A stretch of 64,000 nt of DNA from RI-92 sp037384645 (GTDB lineage Bacteria; Pseudomonadota; Gammaproteobacteria; UBA6429; Thiohalophilaceae). Made by a program: the position numbers and the translations under genes. The stretch lies in the NCBI GenBank assembly GCA_037384645.1, contig JARRNT010000029.1:36511-100510 (forward strand), in the 5' to 3' direction. Shown here piece by piece: positions 36,719 through 45,440 of the stretch. Below the pieces are notes generated by a model. It saw only the letters and a list, made by a program, of their open reading frames with translations. It did not search any database and was not told where the DNA came from. Numbering within the stretch: the stretch's first letter is position 1; every line of letters begins with the position of its first letter.

Positions 36719-37078
36719 TCAGGATCCGCCGGGTGATCGATATCCTGAAATGGCATAAAAAGTGATCGTCGCAATAGCCAGAATAACCGCTATGCCGATG
36801 AGCAGGCTGGGTACCAGGGATAATCTGAGCCGGGCAAATGCATAAAATGAACTTGCCAGCCCGAATAGTACTGACAGGATAAATGCAAGCCAGGTTGACT
36901 TAGCGGCCTCAAGCCCTGCACCACAGGAAATGCAGTTGGTTTTATACCAGCGCAATCCTTTCATCCAGTCAAAATAAGATATCGCAGGTTTATTGCAGAC
37001 AGGGCATTTCACAGCCAATTTTTCCCATTGATTTCCAATGTTCTTCTCATTGATGCGTTCTATGTCTATAAAATGCAT
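36719..37078 (-). CDS. Zinc-ribbon membrane protein, hypothetical
   Basis: A 119-residue protein with a zinc ribbon (VKCPVCNKP and NCISCGAG) of about 50 residues followed by two membrane helices (TWLAFILSVLFGLASSFYAF and SLVPSLLIGIAVILAIATITF). Such zinc-ribbon/two-helix proteins are common accessory genes with unknown roles. It overlaps by 32 bases the end of the frameshifted membrane-protein gene upstream. Confidence 0.55.
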   Translation of the reverse strand: MHFIDIERINEKNIGNQWEKLAVKCPVCNKPAISYFDWMKGLRWYKTNCISCGAGLEAAKSTWLAFILSVLFGLASSFYAFARLRLSLVPSLLIGIAVILAIATITFYAISGYRSPGGS

Positions 37079-37471
37079 ACACCAGCTTATAATATCGATA
37101 TGGGGTCATCCGATGCTGCCCAGTGAGATCGCCATAAACCGAGAGCAGGATAGAAACCACAAACATAAGCATAAGCGCAAACAGGATGAGAAAAAAGCTG
37201 AATATACCCAGCCTGTATCCATGTATGTCGTGACATACTGTAGGCCTGCTACATAGCCAAGCCCACTGCTTGCACACCTTTTGCCTGCATATGTTAGCAA
37301 GCCAATCAATACCGCTACGGCATAGATAGCCATATGCCATTTGCTTGTCACTACCTGCTCTCGCTTTGATTGAATCAACATATATTCAACCGGCATCAAT
37401 ATGATCACGACAGCGGTAAAGGCCAGATAAATATTGGTAATTATATTAAATTTCGGTTTATCGTCTGACAT
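37047..37471 (-). pseudogene. Small membrane protein with single-base frameshift in an A6 tract
   Basis: The frame from 37471 reads MSDDKPKFNIITNIYLAFTA and three hydrophobic segments up to TGWVYSAFF, then becomes nonsense. Adding one A to the run of six A at 37191-37196 (T on the coding strand) restores a fluent hydrophobic continuation (LILFALMLMFVVSILL) to the stop at 37047. The result would be about 141 residues with four membrane segments. The homopolymer makes a sequencing error or phase-variable slippage equally possible. No family is recognised. Confidence 0.5.
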
Positions 37472-37507
37472 ATCAATTATTCCGCCTGCCCTGACTTAAT
37501 CGTCAGA

Positions 37508-38200
37508 CTACTGTTCCTGTCGCGTACGCGATACGTTACCGGGATCACAATTCGGAGTGACAATGAGTATTTCTGACGGAACGCCAAACTGGGTAAGCAG
37601 ATCATGGTACTCAATCGACCAACGATGTCGATCGATAAATGATACCAGCTGGATTGGCCGGCAGCCTCCCACCATTGACGCAGACAGGCGAAACAGCAAT
37701 GACCAAATGCCGGTAATGGCACGCGATGCCATGGTGCAGCCCCGGGTCAGACTGACCAGGCACAGTTTTCCACCCGGCCTGAGTACCCGGTGTGCTTCAC
37801 CAATAAACTGACTTATATCCTTTTCCGAGAGTAAATCGAGGACATAGGTTGAGATGACACGATCAACCGATTGATCAGCAAGGGGAAAGGCAATCTTACC
37901 GTCGGACTGAATCACGCTGGCGCGACCGTTATATTGCGAGAGTCGCTGAGTCGCGAGCTCGGTCATGGTGGTACTCACATCCATTCCAAGATAGGAGGCC
38001 GACTCCGGCAAATACTCAGACAGTAATTTCACGGCAAACCGGCCGGTCCCGCAGCCAAATTCAAATACCGCGTTTGCCTTAGCCAAATCGGCATGCGCAA
38101 TCAGCGTATCCAGGGCTACGTCCTCGTAAAAGGCCTGCGTATCCTGTTTACTGCCGAAACGATCATAAAACTTGCGTGCTTGTGCAGGCGTCAACACCAT
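37508..38200 (-). CDS. SAM-dependent methyltransferase, ubiquinone/lipid-type
   Basis: A 230-residue class I methyltransferase. Motif I is VFEFGCGTGRFAVKLL, the acidic motif LGMDVSTTM, and later VDRVISTYVLDLL and HRVLRPGGKLCLVSL are typical of the UbiE/Met-11 group. The substrate is unknown. It lies with two small membrane-protein genes in an AT-richer patch, a possible sign of transfer; over 500 bases of gene-poor DNA lie upstream of its start. Confidence 0.72.
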   Translation of the reverse strand: MVLTPAQARKFYDRFGSKQDTQAFYEDVALDTLIAHADLAKANAVFEFGCGTGRFAVKLLSEYLPESASYLGMDVSTTMTELATQRLSQYNGRASVIQSDGKIAFPLADQSVDRVISTYVLDLLSEKDISQFIGEAHRVLRPGGKLCLVSLTRGCTMASRAITGIWSLLFRLSASMVGGCRPIQLVSFIDRHRWSIEYHDLLTQFGVPSEILIVTPNCDPGNVSRTRQEQ

Positions 38201-38776
38201 TATCCAGCTGTCCTTGATTTGGCCAGCCTGAAAACCTCACACTCGATCAAGTAGCACATGCGGTTTATAGAGAATCTCCGTGCGTTTTTTATGATTCACA
38301 TAATCTGACCAGATGGATTTCAGTCCATATGGCATCCCGGCGCATTCTTAGTTAAGTTTAGTCAGTTCAAAAAGTGAATACAAACTGCGGGTATGATAAT
38401 TACGGATTAGGGAAATGATTCCACCTATCATTCCTGTATTTTTATACAGGGATTTTGCAATCTATTTATTTCGATGATTTTACGCAACATATTACAGACG
38501 GCGTATTCATAATGCTTTTATTTCAACGGATTGAGAGGAAAAGGCAATTACCTGCCGGCAGGCATTGCCTCAATTCGAAGAAATGATTGGGGAATTAGCC
38601 GCGCTTTTCGCGTATGCAAACAATCAGGCAAGATTCACGTTACAGGCTACGCGACAGATAATGTCCCATTATCCAGCAAGATAACCGGACCAGGTTTCGA
38701 CAAACAAGTGTGGGGGTGGATCGGCGCTCAGCGATAACAGTCAGTAATTTCTGGCGCACATCCCTGTGCGCCACGT
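38201..38776. other. Gene-poor AT-rich intergenic region
   Basis: No convincing gene. A 68-codon plus-strand frame at 38531-38737 shows no recognised domain. A short hairpin CCTGTAT-TTTT-ATACAGG lies at 38432-38449 and may be a transcription end. The right end carries the stronger hairpin at 38752-38773. The region is visibly AT-richer than the flanking housekeeping genes. Confidence 0.6.
38752..38773. terminator. Perfect 9-bp hairpin downstream of the PfkB kinase gene
   Basis: TGGCGCACA and TGTGCGCCA pair perfectly around the loop TCCC. It lies just after the stop of the kinase gene on the minus strand. The following bases are only weakly T-rich, so it may act as a terminator or as an mRNA 3' protector. 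Confidence 0.45.
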
Positions 38777-39715
38777 TTATCCTTCAAGCTTGTAACCAAA
38801 ACTCTGGCTGAAACGCTGCTGGAATTCCTCGCGGCTAAAACTGTGGTTCTGGGTACCGTGTTGCTCGATCTTGATGGCCCCCATCAGTGCGGCGATACGA
38901 CCGGTGGTTTCCCAGTCCATGTCGTTCATGAGGCCGTACAGCAATCCGGCGCGATAGGCATCACCACAGCCGGTGGGATCATTGATGGCCTGGGTTTTTG
39001 CCGTGGGGATTTCATGACATTTTTCCCTGGTATAGATCAGCGAACCTTCACCACCGCGGGTCACAATCAGGGCTTTGACATGCCCGGCCAGTTCCTGCGC
39101 TGACTTGCCGGTACGTTCCTCGACCAGTTGTGCCTCGTAATCATTCAATGCCACCCAGGTCGCCTTGTCGATGAAATCCATCAGTTCCTCACCATTGAAC
39201 ATCGGCAGACCCTGACCCGGATCAAAAATGAACGGAACGTCGCTCTCAGCAAAATCCGTGGCATGCTGCAGCATGCCGTCACGACCATCCGGCGAGACAA
39301 TGCCGAGGCTGACGCCGTCGGCGTCGCCGACGTGATTCAGATGTGCGTGGTTCATGGCTCCGGGGTGAAACGCCGTAATCTGGTTATCATCGCGATCAGT
39401 GGTGATAAAGGCCTGTGCCGTGTAGGTGCCGTCCACTTCACGTACGTGGGTGCGTGCAATGTCGTGACTATCCATCCATTGTGCATACGGCGCAAAATCA
39501 GCGCCAACAGTGCCCATGGGCAGCGGTTCGCCACCCAGCATTTTCAGGTTAAAGGCGATATTACCGGCGCAGCCACCGTATTCGCGGCGCATATCCGGTA
39601 CCAGGAAGGAAACATTCAGCATATGCACCTTGTCCGGCAGGATATGATTCTTGAATTGATCATGGAAAACCATGATGGTATCAAACGCAAAAGAACCACA
39701 AATCAATGCGGACAT
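38777..39715 (-). CDS. PfkB-family carbohydrate/adenosine kinase
   Basis: A 312-residue ribokinase-fold sugar/nucleoside kinase. The glycine-rich YGGCAGNIAFNLKMLGGEP motif near residue 60 and the C-terminal signature INDPTGCGDAYRAGLLYGL with the catalytic Asp are intact. The layout is that of the adenosine kinase-like branch. Substrates among adenosine, ribose or fructose derivatives cannot be separated by sequence alone. It lies 14 bases after dgkA and ends the minus-strand group. Confidence 0.82.
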   Translation of the reverse strand: MSALICGSFAFDTIMVFHDQFKNHILPDKVHMLNVSFLVPDMRREYGGCAGNIAFNLKMLGGEPLPMGTVGADFAPYAQWMDSHDIARTHVREVDGTYTAQAFITTDRDDNQITAFHPGAMNHAHLNHVGDADGVSLGIVSPDGRDGMLQHATDFAESDVPFIFDPGQGLPMFNGEELMDFIDKATWVALNDYEAQLVEERTGKSAQELAGHVKALIVTRGGEGSLIYTREKCHEIPTAKTQAINDPTGCGDAYRAGLLYGLMNDMDWETTGRIAALMGAIKIEQHGTQNHSFSREEFQQRFSQSFGYKLEG

Positions 39716-39729
39716 CTTATTCTCCCTTC

Positions 39730-40104
39730 TTAATGATAAAAACGCAGCCAGGCGATAACCGCCCAGATCAAAACAACATTGGCCAGTGAAATAAATACCG
39801 CGGCGGAACCCATATCTTTGGCGCGTCCCGCCAGTTCATTGTGTTCCTTGCCAATGCGATCCACGACGGCCTCAACCGCGGAATTCAGCAATTCCACGAT
39901 CAGGACCAGCAACAGGCTGCTGATGAGCAGAATATATTGAAGCGCAGACTGGCCCAGCCAGAATGCAAATGGTAACAACACCAGGAACAGCACCACTTCC
40001 TGACGGAAGGCAGACTCATGGCGCAATGCTGCAGCCAGGCCCTGCATGGAATAATAAAAGGCGTGGATAACACGGGTCAGGCCTGTTGCACCGGGTTTTG
40101 CCAT
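39730..40104 (-). CDS. dgkA: Diacylglycerol kinase
   Basis: A 124-residue integral-membrane kinase that returns diacylglycerol to phosphatidic acid. AALRHESAFRQEV in the N-terminal amphipathic part and ELLNSAVEAVVDRIGKEHNELAGRAKDMGSAAV with the catalytic Glu residues are diagnostic; three membrane helices follow the known topology. Length is normal. Confidence 0.94.
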   Translation of the reverse strand: MAKPGATGLTRVIHAFYYSMQGLAAALRHESAFRQEVVLFLVLLPFAFWLGQSALQYILLISSLLLVLIVELLNSAVEAVVDRIGKEHNELAGRAKDMGSAAVFISLANVVLIWAVIAWLRFYH

Positions 40105-40268
40105 AAGCAGGAAATACGTTGTTCTGGTTTATTGTCGTGTAACATTAAGGGCGGACTCGCGCCGCCGCAGGGGCCTATGATATAGCAAAACCGCACGAGA
40201 TTCAGTGCCCGCCTTGAGATTCAGGTGGCGTATCGCGCCAGTCCTGTCAGTGCGGCAGCAACAGGTTT

Positions 40269-41714
40269 TTAGCCTTTCCAGACCAGATTGAGCTCCTTGG
40301 CGGCTTTCACGTCATCCAGGCGGCGCACCGGCATGGTATGCGGTGCAGCGGTGACCGTCTCCGGTGTGGTTGTAGACTCATTAAGAATGGCGGTCATGGC
40401 GTCGATAAAGCCATCCAGTTCTTCCCGGGCCTCGGTTTCGGTCGGCTCGATCAATAAACATTCCGGTACCAGCAGGGGAAAATACGTGGTCGGTGCATGA
40501 AAACCGTAATCGAGCAGGCGCTTGGCAAAATCCATGGCGGTAACGTGCAGCTCCCTGGCCTGCTTTTTCAGGGTCAGAATAAACTCGTGGGTCGCACGCC
40601 GTTGCGGATAGGCGATATCAAAACCGGCCTGCCTGAGTCGCGCCATCATATAATTGGCGTTTAGTGTGGCATACTCGGCAACCCGCACCATACCCTCACG
40701 CCCGAGGATTCGTGCATAAATATATGCACGTAACAATACACCGGCATTGCCCATGAAGGCGGACAGGTGGCCCATGGTCTGCGGCCGATCGTGCTCGTCC
40801 AGCAGACGATACTCGTCACCGTCCTGATCCACGATGGGTACCGGCAAATACGGTAGCAGGCGTTCGCTCACCCCAACCGGACCGGCACCCGGACCACCAC
40901 CACCATGCGGGGTCGAGAAGGTTTTGTGCAGGTTCATGTGGATCACGTCGAAACCCATGTCACCGGGGCGCACCTTGCCAAGAATGGCGTTGAGGTTGGC
41001 ACCGTCGTAGTACAGCAGGCCACCGGCGTCGTGCACGATCCCGGCAATCTCCTTGATCTTGCGTTCGAACACACCCAGGGTCGAGGGGTTGGTCAGCATG
41101 ATCCCGGCGGTCTGTGGACCAACCGCCGCACGCAACGCTTCCAGGTCAACGTCCCCTTCGGCGTCGGTGGGAATCTCTCTGACCTTGTAATTACACATGG
41201 TCGCCGTCGCCGGGTTAGTACCGTGCGCCGCATCCGGGACCAGGATCTCGGTGCGTGCATTGTCACCGCGAGCATCGTGATAGGCACGAATCATCGCCAC
41301 CCCGGCAAACTCGCCCTGGGCGCCGGCCATGGGTGCCAATGACACGCCCTTCATGCCGGTCACATCCTTGAGCATCTCCTGTAGCTCGAACATGCAGGCC
41401 AGATATCCCTGGCTCAGGTTATCGGGACTATTGGGGTGCCGCTGGGCAAAGCCGGGCAGCATCGCCAGGCTGTTGCAACCGCGCGGATTGTATTTCATGG
41501 TGCACGAACCAAGCGGATAAAACTGGGTGTCAATAGAAAAGTTCTTCTGCGACAGGCGGGTATAGTGACGCACCACCTGCATCTCCGAGACTTCCGGTAA
41601 AGGCATGGCGCTGCTGCGCAGGTAAGTCTGCGGGATATCATCCACGGCCTCGGCATTGCGCGGCAACTGCGCGGTATTTACACGGGAGGGACGAGAGTGT
41701 TCAAAAATCAACAT
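40269..41714 (-). CDS. gcvPB: Glycine dehydrogenase (decarboxylating) subunit 2
   Basis: The PLP-bearing half of the two-subunit P-protein of the glycine cleavage system. It has 481 residues and carries the PLP lysine in DVIHMNLHKTFSTPHGGGGPGAGPVGV; GSCTMKYNPRGCN and the SPDNLSQGYLACMFELQEML segment are also typical. It is the last gene of the riboswitch-controlled gcv operon and is separated from gcvPA by the thiol peroxidase gene. Together GcvPA and GcvPB equal the single E. coli GcvP. Confidence 0.96.
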   Translation of the reverse strand: MLIFEHSRPSRVNTAQLPRNAEAVDDIPQTYLRSSAMPLPEVSEMQVVRHYTRLSQKNFSIDTQFYPLGSCTMKYNPRGCNSLAMLPGFAQRHPNSPDNLSQGYLACMFELQEMLKDVTGMKGVSLAPMAGAQGEFAGVAMIRAYHDARGDNARTEILVPDAAHGTNPATATMCNYKVREIPTDAEGDVDLEALRAAVGPQTAGIMLTNPSTLGVFERKIKEIAGIVHDAGGLLYYDGANLNAILGKVRPGDMGFDVIHMNLHKTFSTPHGGGGPGAGPVGVSERLLPYLPVPIVDQDGDEYRLLDEHDRPQTMGHLSAFMGNAGVLLRAYIYARILGREGMVRVAEYATLNANYMMARLRQAGFDIAYPQRRATHEFILTLKKQARELHVTAMDFAKRLLDYGFHAPTTYFPLLVPECLLIEPTETEAREELDGFIDAMTAILNESTTTPETVTAAPHTMPVRRLDDVKAAKELNLVWKG

Positions 41715-41752
41715 ACGGTTTTATCCTGCTAACAAATGAGGTATCAGAAAAA

Positions 41753-42253
41753 TTATTTCAGGGCGGCAATCGCCTTGTCGTAATCGGGTTCCTGTGCGAT
41801 CTCCGGCACCAGTTCGGTATACACGACCTTGTCGTTCTCATCGATGACCACCACGGCGCGTGCGGTTATACCGGCCAGTGGCCCGTCCTGGATCAGCACA
41901 CCGTAATCCTTGGCGAAGTTCCGGTTGCGCATCATGGACAGGGTCACCACCTGATCGGTGTTTTCTATCTTGCAAAAACGTGACATGGCAAACGGCAGGT
42001 CAGCGGAGATAATCAGCATTACCGAATTGGGATGCTTGCCCGCAGACTCGTTGAATTTCTTGGTCGAGGTAGCGCACACCGGCGTATCCAGGCTGGGTAC
42101 GATATTCAGCAGCTTCTTTTTACCGGTGAAATCACCGAGTCCAACATCGGCCAGATCCTTATTGGTCAGCCTGAAGGCCGGTGCTGCAGCGCCCACCCTG
42201 GGCAGCTCGCCATTAGTATTGATCGTGTTTCCTTGCAATGTAATCGTCGCCAT
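41753..42253 (-). CDS. tpx: Thiol peroxidase (atypical 2-Cys peroxiredoxin)
   Basis: A 166-residue Tpx. The peroxidatic cysteine is in SLDTPVCATSTKKFNE and the resolving cysteine in PFAMSRFCKIENTDQV, the Tpx pattern; GNTINTNGELPRVGAAAPAF is the family start. The enzyme reduces peroxides with thioredoxin electrons in the cytoplasm. Its place is unusual: between gcvPA (79 bases upstream) and gcvPB (38 bases downstream), all on one strand, so it may share their glycine-controlled transcript. Confidence 0.96.
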   Translation of the reverse strand: MATITLQGNTINTNGELPRVGAAAPAFRLTNKDLADVGLGDFTGKKKLLNIVPSLDTPVCATSTKKFNESAGKHPNSVMLIISADLPFAMSRFCKIENTDQVVTLSMMRNRNFAKDYGVLIQDGPLAGITARAVVVIDENDKVVYTELVPEIAQEPDYDKAIAALK

Positions 42254-42332
42254 GATTTGTTCTCCTTAGCGTTGCTTTTTATTGTTCATCTGTGGATTTC
42301 ATCCTGGGCTGCATGGAGCACCTGGTCGCCTG

Positions 42333-43700
42333 CTAGCGCGCGGCAATACCCGCGATATGATCAGCGTACTCGCCGATATCCCTGTCATTCTTGGTCTCGG
42401 TGGCACACACCAGCAGGCTATTTCCCAGTTCCGGATAATCCCGTTCCAGTGACACACCGCCGACGATACCCTGGGCTGAGAGCGCGCGCATGACTTCGGC
42501 CACCGGCAAATCAAAGGTAAATATGGCCTCGTGAAAATACGGCCGGTTAAAACACTTGCGCACACCTTCGATCTTGCCAAGTGCATCGATCAGTTTGCGG
42601 GTATTACTGTGCGAAGCGGCAGCGACCTGCTGCAATCCCTGCGGCCCGAGCAGACTCATATAAATCGTTGCAGCGGTCACCAGCAGGCCCTGGTTGGTGC
42701 AGATATTGGATGTGGCCTTGGAGCGGCGTATATGTTGTTCACGCGCCTGCAGGGTCAGGACAAAACCACGCTTGCCGTCGAGGTCGGTCGTCGCGCCGAT
42801 CAGGCGCCCGGGCATTTGCCGGACGAAGTCCTGGCGACAGCACATGATCCCGAAATATGGACCACCCGATGACAACGGCGCTCCCATGGGCTGACCGTCG
42901 CCACAAACGATGTCGGCACCGATCTCGCCCCACTCGCCAGGCGGCTTCAGCAATGCCAGGGCCATGGGATTAACCACGGCAATTACCAGGGCGTTGTGTT
43001 TGTGCGCCCAGTCGGTAAGGGTATCGACCTCTTCGAGCACACCGAAGTAATTGGGATATGGAATCACCAGGGCAGTTACATCACCGGGGGCATCCGGCAA
43101 GCTGGCGGGATCGATGTGTCCACCTTCCCGATCGAAGTCCAGTTCTTCCAGCACGATGCCCTGATGATGCACGATGGTGTGTGCTACCGCGCGGTAACGC
43201 GGATGCACGCTGCGCGGCATCAGGATACGCTTGCTTTTGGATTTGCGATTAGCGCGCACCGCCATCAGGATGGCTTCGGCCAGGGAGGAGGCACCGTCNN
43301 NNNNNNNNNNNNNNNNNNNNNNNNNNNNNNNNAAACCGGACAGTCCCGCCATCACAGTCTGGAAGACATATAATATCTGCAAGGTGCCGGGTGAGGCCTC
43401 AGCCTGGAACGGGGTATACGCCGAATAAAATTCGCCACGCGTGGTCAGTTCCCATACCGCAGCCGGGATATGGTGTTCATAGGCACCGGCGCCGGCAAAG
43501 CACAGGCTCCGTTCATCCTGCCCCGCACGCTCACGCATCAGGCGCGCGACGTCCATTTCGTTCATCCCCGGCGGGACTTTCTCCAGTCCGCGGGCACGCA
43601 AGGCCGCAGGTATTTCATCAAACAAATCTTCGATGGCCGAGACGCCGATCGTGGCGAGCATCTCTTTGACTTCGTCATCGGTATGGGGAATAAACGGCAT
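42333..43700 (-). CDS. gcvPA: Glycine dehydrogenase (decarboxylating) subunit 1, with internal assembly gap
   Basis: The non-PLP half of the two-subunit P-protein. MPFIPHTDDEVKEMLATIGV, the CFAGAGAYEHHIPAAVWELTTRGEFYSAYTPFQAE segment and the C-terminal VGGVSLERDYPELGNSLLVCATETK are typical. A run of 34 N (43299-43332) removes the conserved segment between GLSG and DGASSLAEA, where family members have about nine residues with a DVSNAS-like motif. The gap length is a multiple that keeps the frame open. Start at 43700 lies after a 190-base spacer holding the MITE-like element. Confidence 0.94.
   Translation of the reverse strand: MPFIPHTDDEVKEMLATIGVSAIEDLFDEIPAALRARGLEKVPPGMNEMDVARLMRERAGQDERSLCFAGAGAYEHHIPAAVWELTTRGEFYSAYTPFQAEASPGTLQILYVFQTVMAGLSGXXXXXXXXXXXXDGASSLAEAILMAVRANRKSKSKRILMPRSVHPRYRAVAHTIVHHQGIVLEELDFDREGGHIDPASLPDAPGDVTALVIPYPNYFGVLEEVDTLTDWAHKHNALVIAVVNPMALALLKPPGEWGEIGADIVCGDGQPMGAPLSSGGPYFGIMCCRQDFVRQMPGRLIGATTDLDGKRGFVLTLQAREQHIRRSKATSNICTNQGLLVTAATIYMSLLGPQGLQQVAAASHSNTRKLIDALGKIEGVRKCFNRPYFHEAIFTFDLPVAEVMRALSAQGIVGGVSLERDYPELGNSLLVCATETKNDRDIGEYADHIAGIAAR
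43299..43332. other. Assembly gap of 34 N inside gcvPA
   Basis: Unresolved bases within gcvPA. The number of N probably estimates the gap only; the family would need about 25 bases here. Confidence 0.95.
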
Positions 43701-43747
43701 TGTATTATCTCGTTAATTAAAATTTCATTGTGTGCACATTTAGCTCG

Positions 43748-43894
43748 CTAACATGTTGCTGAAAGCCTTATAAGCGCAGCCGGGGCGAAGCGCAAAAGAC
43801 GAGAAAGCGAAATTGACACAGCAGCCAATTTGAATTTCGATATCTTTTGCAGTGCCGTGATAGCACGGCGCAATAGCTTTCAGTAGCCTGTTAG
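43748..43894. mobile_element. MITE-like nested palindrome between gcvH and gcvPA
   Basis: A 147-bp element with imperfect 19-bp terminal inverted repeats: CTAACATGTTGCTGAAAGC at 43748 against the complement of 43876-43894 (CTAACAGGCTACTGAAAGC), 15 of 19 alike. Nested inside are GCAAAAGA/TCTTTTGC (43792 and 43843) and CGAAATT/AATTTCG (43808 and 43833), so the whole can fold into one long hairpin. No transposase gene. The right end overlaps the gcvH stop codon (43891-43893). Length, structure and lack of coding suggest a miniature inverted-repeat transposable element. Confidence 0.6.
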
Positions 43895-44283
43895 TCTTCT
43901 GCAGCGATCTGCTCGCTGTAGGCATCCGAGTCCATCAATTCATCCAGCTCTGCCGCAACGGCAGGCTGCATGCGAAACAGCCAGCCATCACCGTATGGAT
44001 CATTGTTGATGGTTTCCGGGGCATCAGCCAGTGACTCATTGCTTTCCAGGACTTCGCCGGTAATCGGGGCATATACATCGGATGCCGCCTTGACCGATTC
44101 CACCACGGCACAGTCATCCCCGCTGTCAAAGGTACTGCCGACTTCGGGTGTCTCAACAAACACCAGGTCACCCAGCAGCTCCTGTGCATGGTCGGTGACC
44201 CCCACGGTCACGCTGCCGTCGGATTCGAGGCGCACCCACTCATGCGATTTGGTATAGCGTAATTCGGATGGTACGTTGCTCAT
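43891..44283 (-). CDS. gcvH: Glycine cleavage system H protein
   Basis: The lipoyl carrier that shuttles the aminomethyl group among P, T and L proteins. ATG at 44283 (MSNVPSELRYTKSHEWVRL) gives 130 residues; the frame is open to 44343 but not conserved there. The lipoyl lysine lies in VVESVKAASDVYAPI. The C-terminus (EQIAAED) runs straight into the MITE-like element, which supplies the TAA stop. Its lipoylation needs LipA, a copy of which is encoded upstream in the same operon. Confidence 0.96.
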   Translation of the reverse strand: MSNVPSELRYTKSHEWVRLESDGSVTVGVTDHAQELLGDLVFVETPEVGSTFDSGDDCAVVESVKAASDVYAPITGEVLESNESLADAPETINNDPYGDGWLFRMQPAVAAELDELMDSDAYSEQIAAED

Positions 44284-44314
44284 GTTTTTCTCCCGAAAAA
44301 TGTTCAATCTATTG

Positions 44315-45400
44315 TTAAATACATGCCTTGCCGTTGCGGACAAACGGCGGTTTTACAACCTTGACTTCGACCTGCTTGCCACGGATATCGACGCGCGCAC
44401 GCTCACCAATACCGGCCGGCACCCGCGCGAAGGCAATGGCCTTGCCCAGGGTGGGTGAGTAACTGCCGCTGGTGATCTCACCGGCCTCTGCGCCATCGAC
44501 CAGGACTTTTTGATGATTACGTAACACACCTTTGCCATCCAGAAACAGACCCACCAGCACGCGCTTGATACCGGCCTGCTTTTGCGCACTGATCGCTGCA
44601 CGCCCGATAAAATCGCGATCTTCCGGTTCCCAGGCCACGGTCCAGCCCAGGGCAGATTCCAGTGGCGAGGTGGTCTCGTCCATATCCGTGCCGTATAAAT
44701 TCATGCCCGCTTCCAGACGCAGGGTATCGCGCGAACCGAGGCCACAGGGATGCACGCCGGCCTCTGCCAGCTTGTCCCAGAACTCGGGGGCTTCCTGGTT
44801 CGGTAACATAATCTCGTAGCCGTCCTCCCCGGTATAACCGGTTCGCGCCACGGCCCAGTCCCCGACCATGGCCATATAAAACGGTCCCAGTGCCTGCGCC
44901 GCCGTGGCAGCGGCAGTCGACATCACACTATGGGCCAGGTCGCGCGCCTGCGGACCCTGTACGGCGATCATGGCAAGATCGTCGCGGACATTCACACTGA
45001 TGGCAAACGGCTCAGCCTGCTTGCGGATCCAGGCCAGATCCTTGTCGCGAGTGGCAGCATTGACCACCATGCGGAAAAAGCTGTCATCGATGTAATACAC
45101 GATGAGGTCATCGATGACGCCGCCGTCTTCGTTCAACATGCAGGAGTATAGTGCCTTGCCTGATTGTTTGAGCCGATCGACGTTATTGGCCAGCAGATAA
45201 CGCAAAAATTCGTGAATGCGCTCACCGCGCAGATCGACGATGGTCATGTGCGACACATCGAACATACCGGCGCTGTTGCGCACATAGTGGTGCTCTTCCA
45301 GTTGCGAGCCGTAGTGTAGCGGCATGTCCCAGCCGCCAAAATCCACGATCTTGGCCTGGTACTTGAGATGCGTATCGTACAGGGGGGTGCGATTTCCCAT
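44315..45400 (-). CDS. gcvT: Glycine cleavage system T protein (aminomethyltransferase)
   Basis: A 361-residue folate-dependent enzyme that moves the methylene group from GcvH to tetrahydrofolate and releases ammonia. RTPLYDTHLKYQAKIVDFGGWDMPLHYGS at the start, MFDVSHM with the catalytic Asp, and RTGYTGEDGYEIMLPN with a folate-binding segment are diagnostic. It lies 31 bases before gcvH and 40 bases after lipA2. Confidence 0.96.
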   Translation of the reverse strand: MGNRTPLYDTHLKYQAKIVDFGGWDMPLHYGSQLEEHHYVRNSAGMFDVSHMTIVDLRGERIHEFLRYLLANNVDRLKQSGKALYSCMLNEDGGVIDDLIVYYIDDSFFRMVVNAATRDKDLAWIRKQAEPFAISVNVRDDLAMIAVQGPQARDLAHSVMSTAAATAAQALGPFYMAMVGDWAVARTGYTGEDGYEIMLPNQEAPEFWDKLAEAGVHPCGLGSRDTLRLEAGMNLYGTDMDETTSPLESALGWTVAWEPEDRDFIGRAAISAQKQAGIKRVLVGLFLDGKGVLRNHQKVLVDGAEAGEITSGSYSPTLGKAIAFARVPAGIGERARVDIRGKQVEVKVVKPPFVRNGKACI

Positions 45401-45440
45401 GAATAATATCCTTGGCTTATTGGCTTGTGTTTACTGGGTT

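Noticed and set aside
38531..38737. 68-codon frame upstream of the kinase gene
   Set aside because: No start context, family or neighbour supports it; mentioned in the intergenic entry only.
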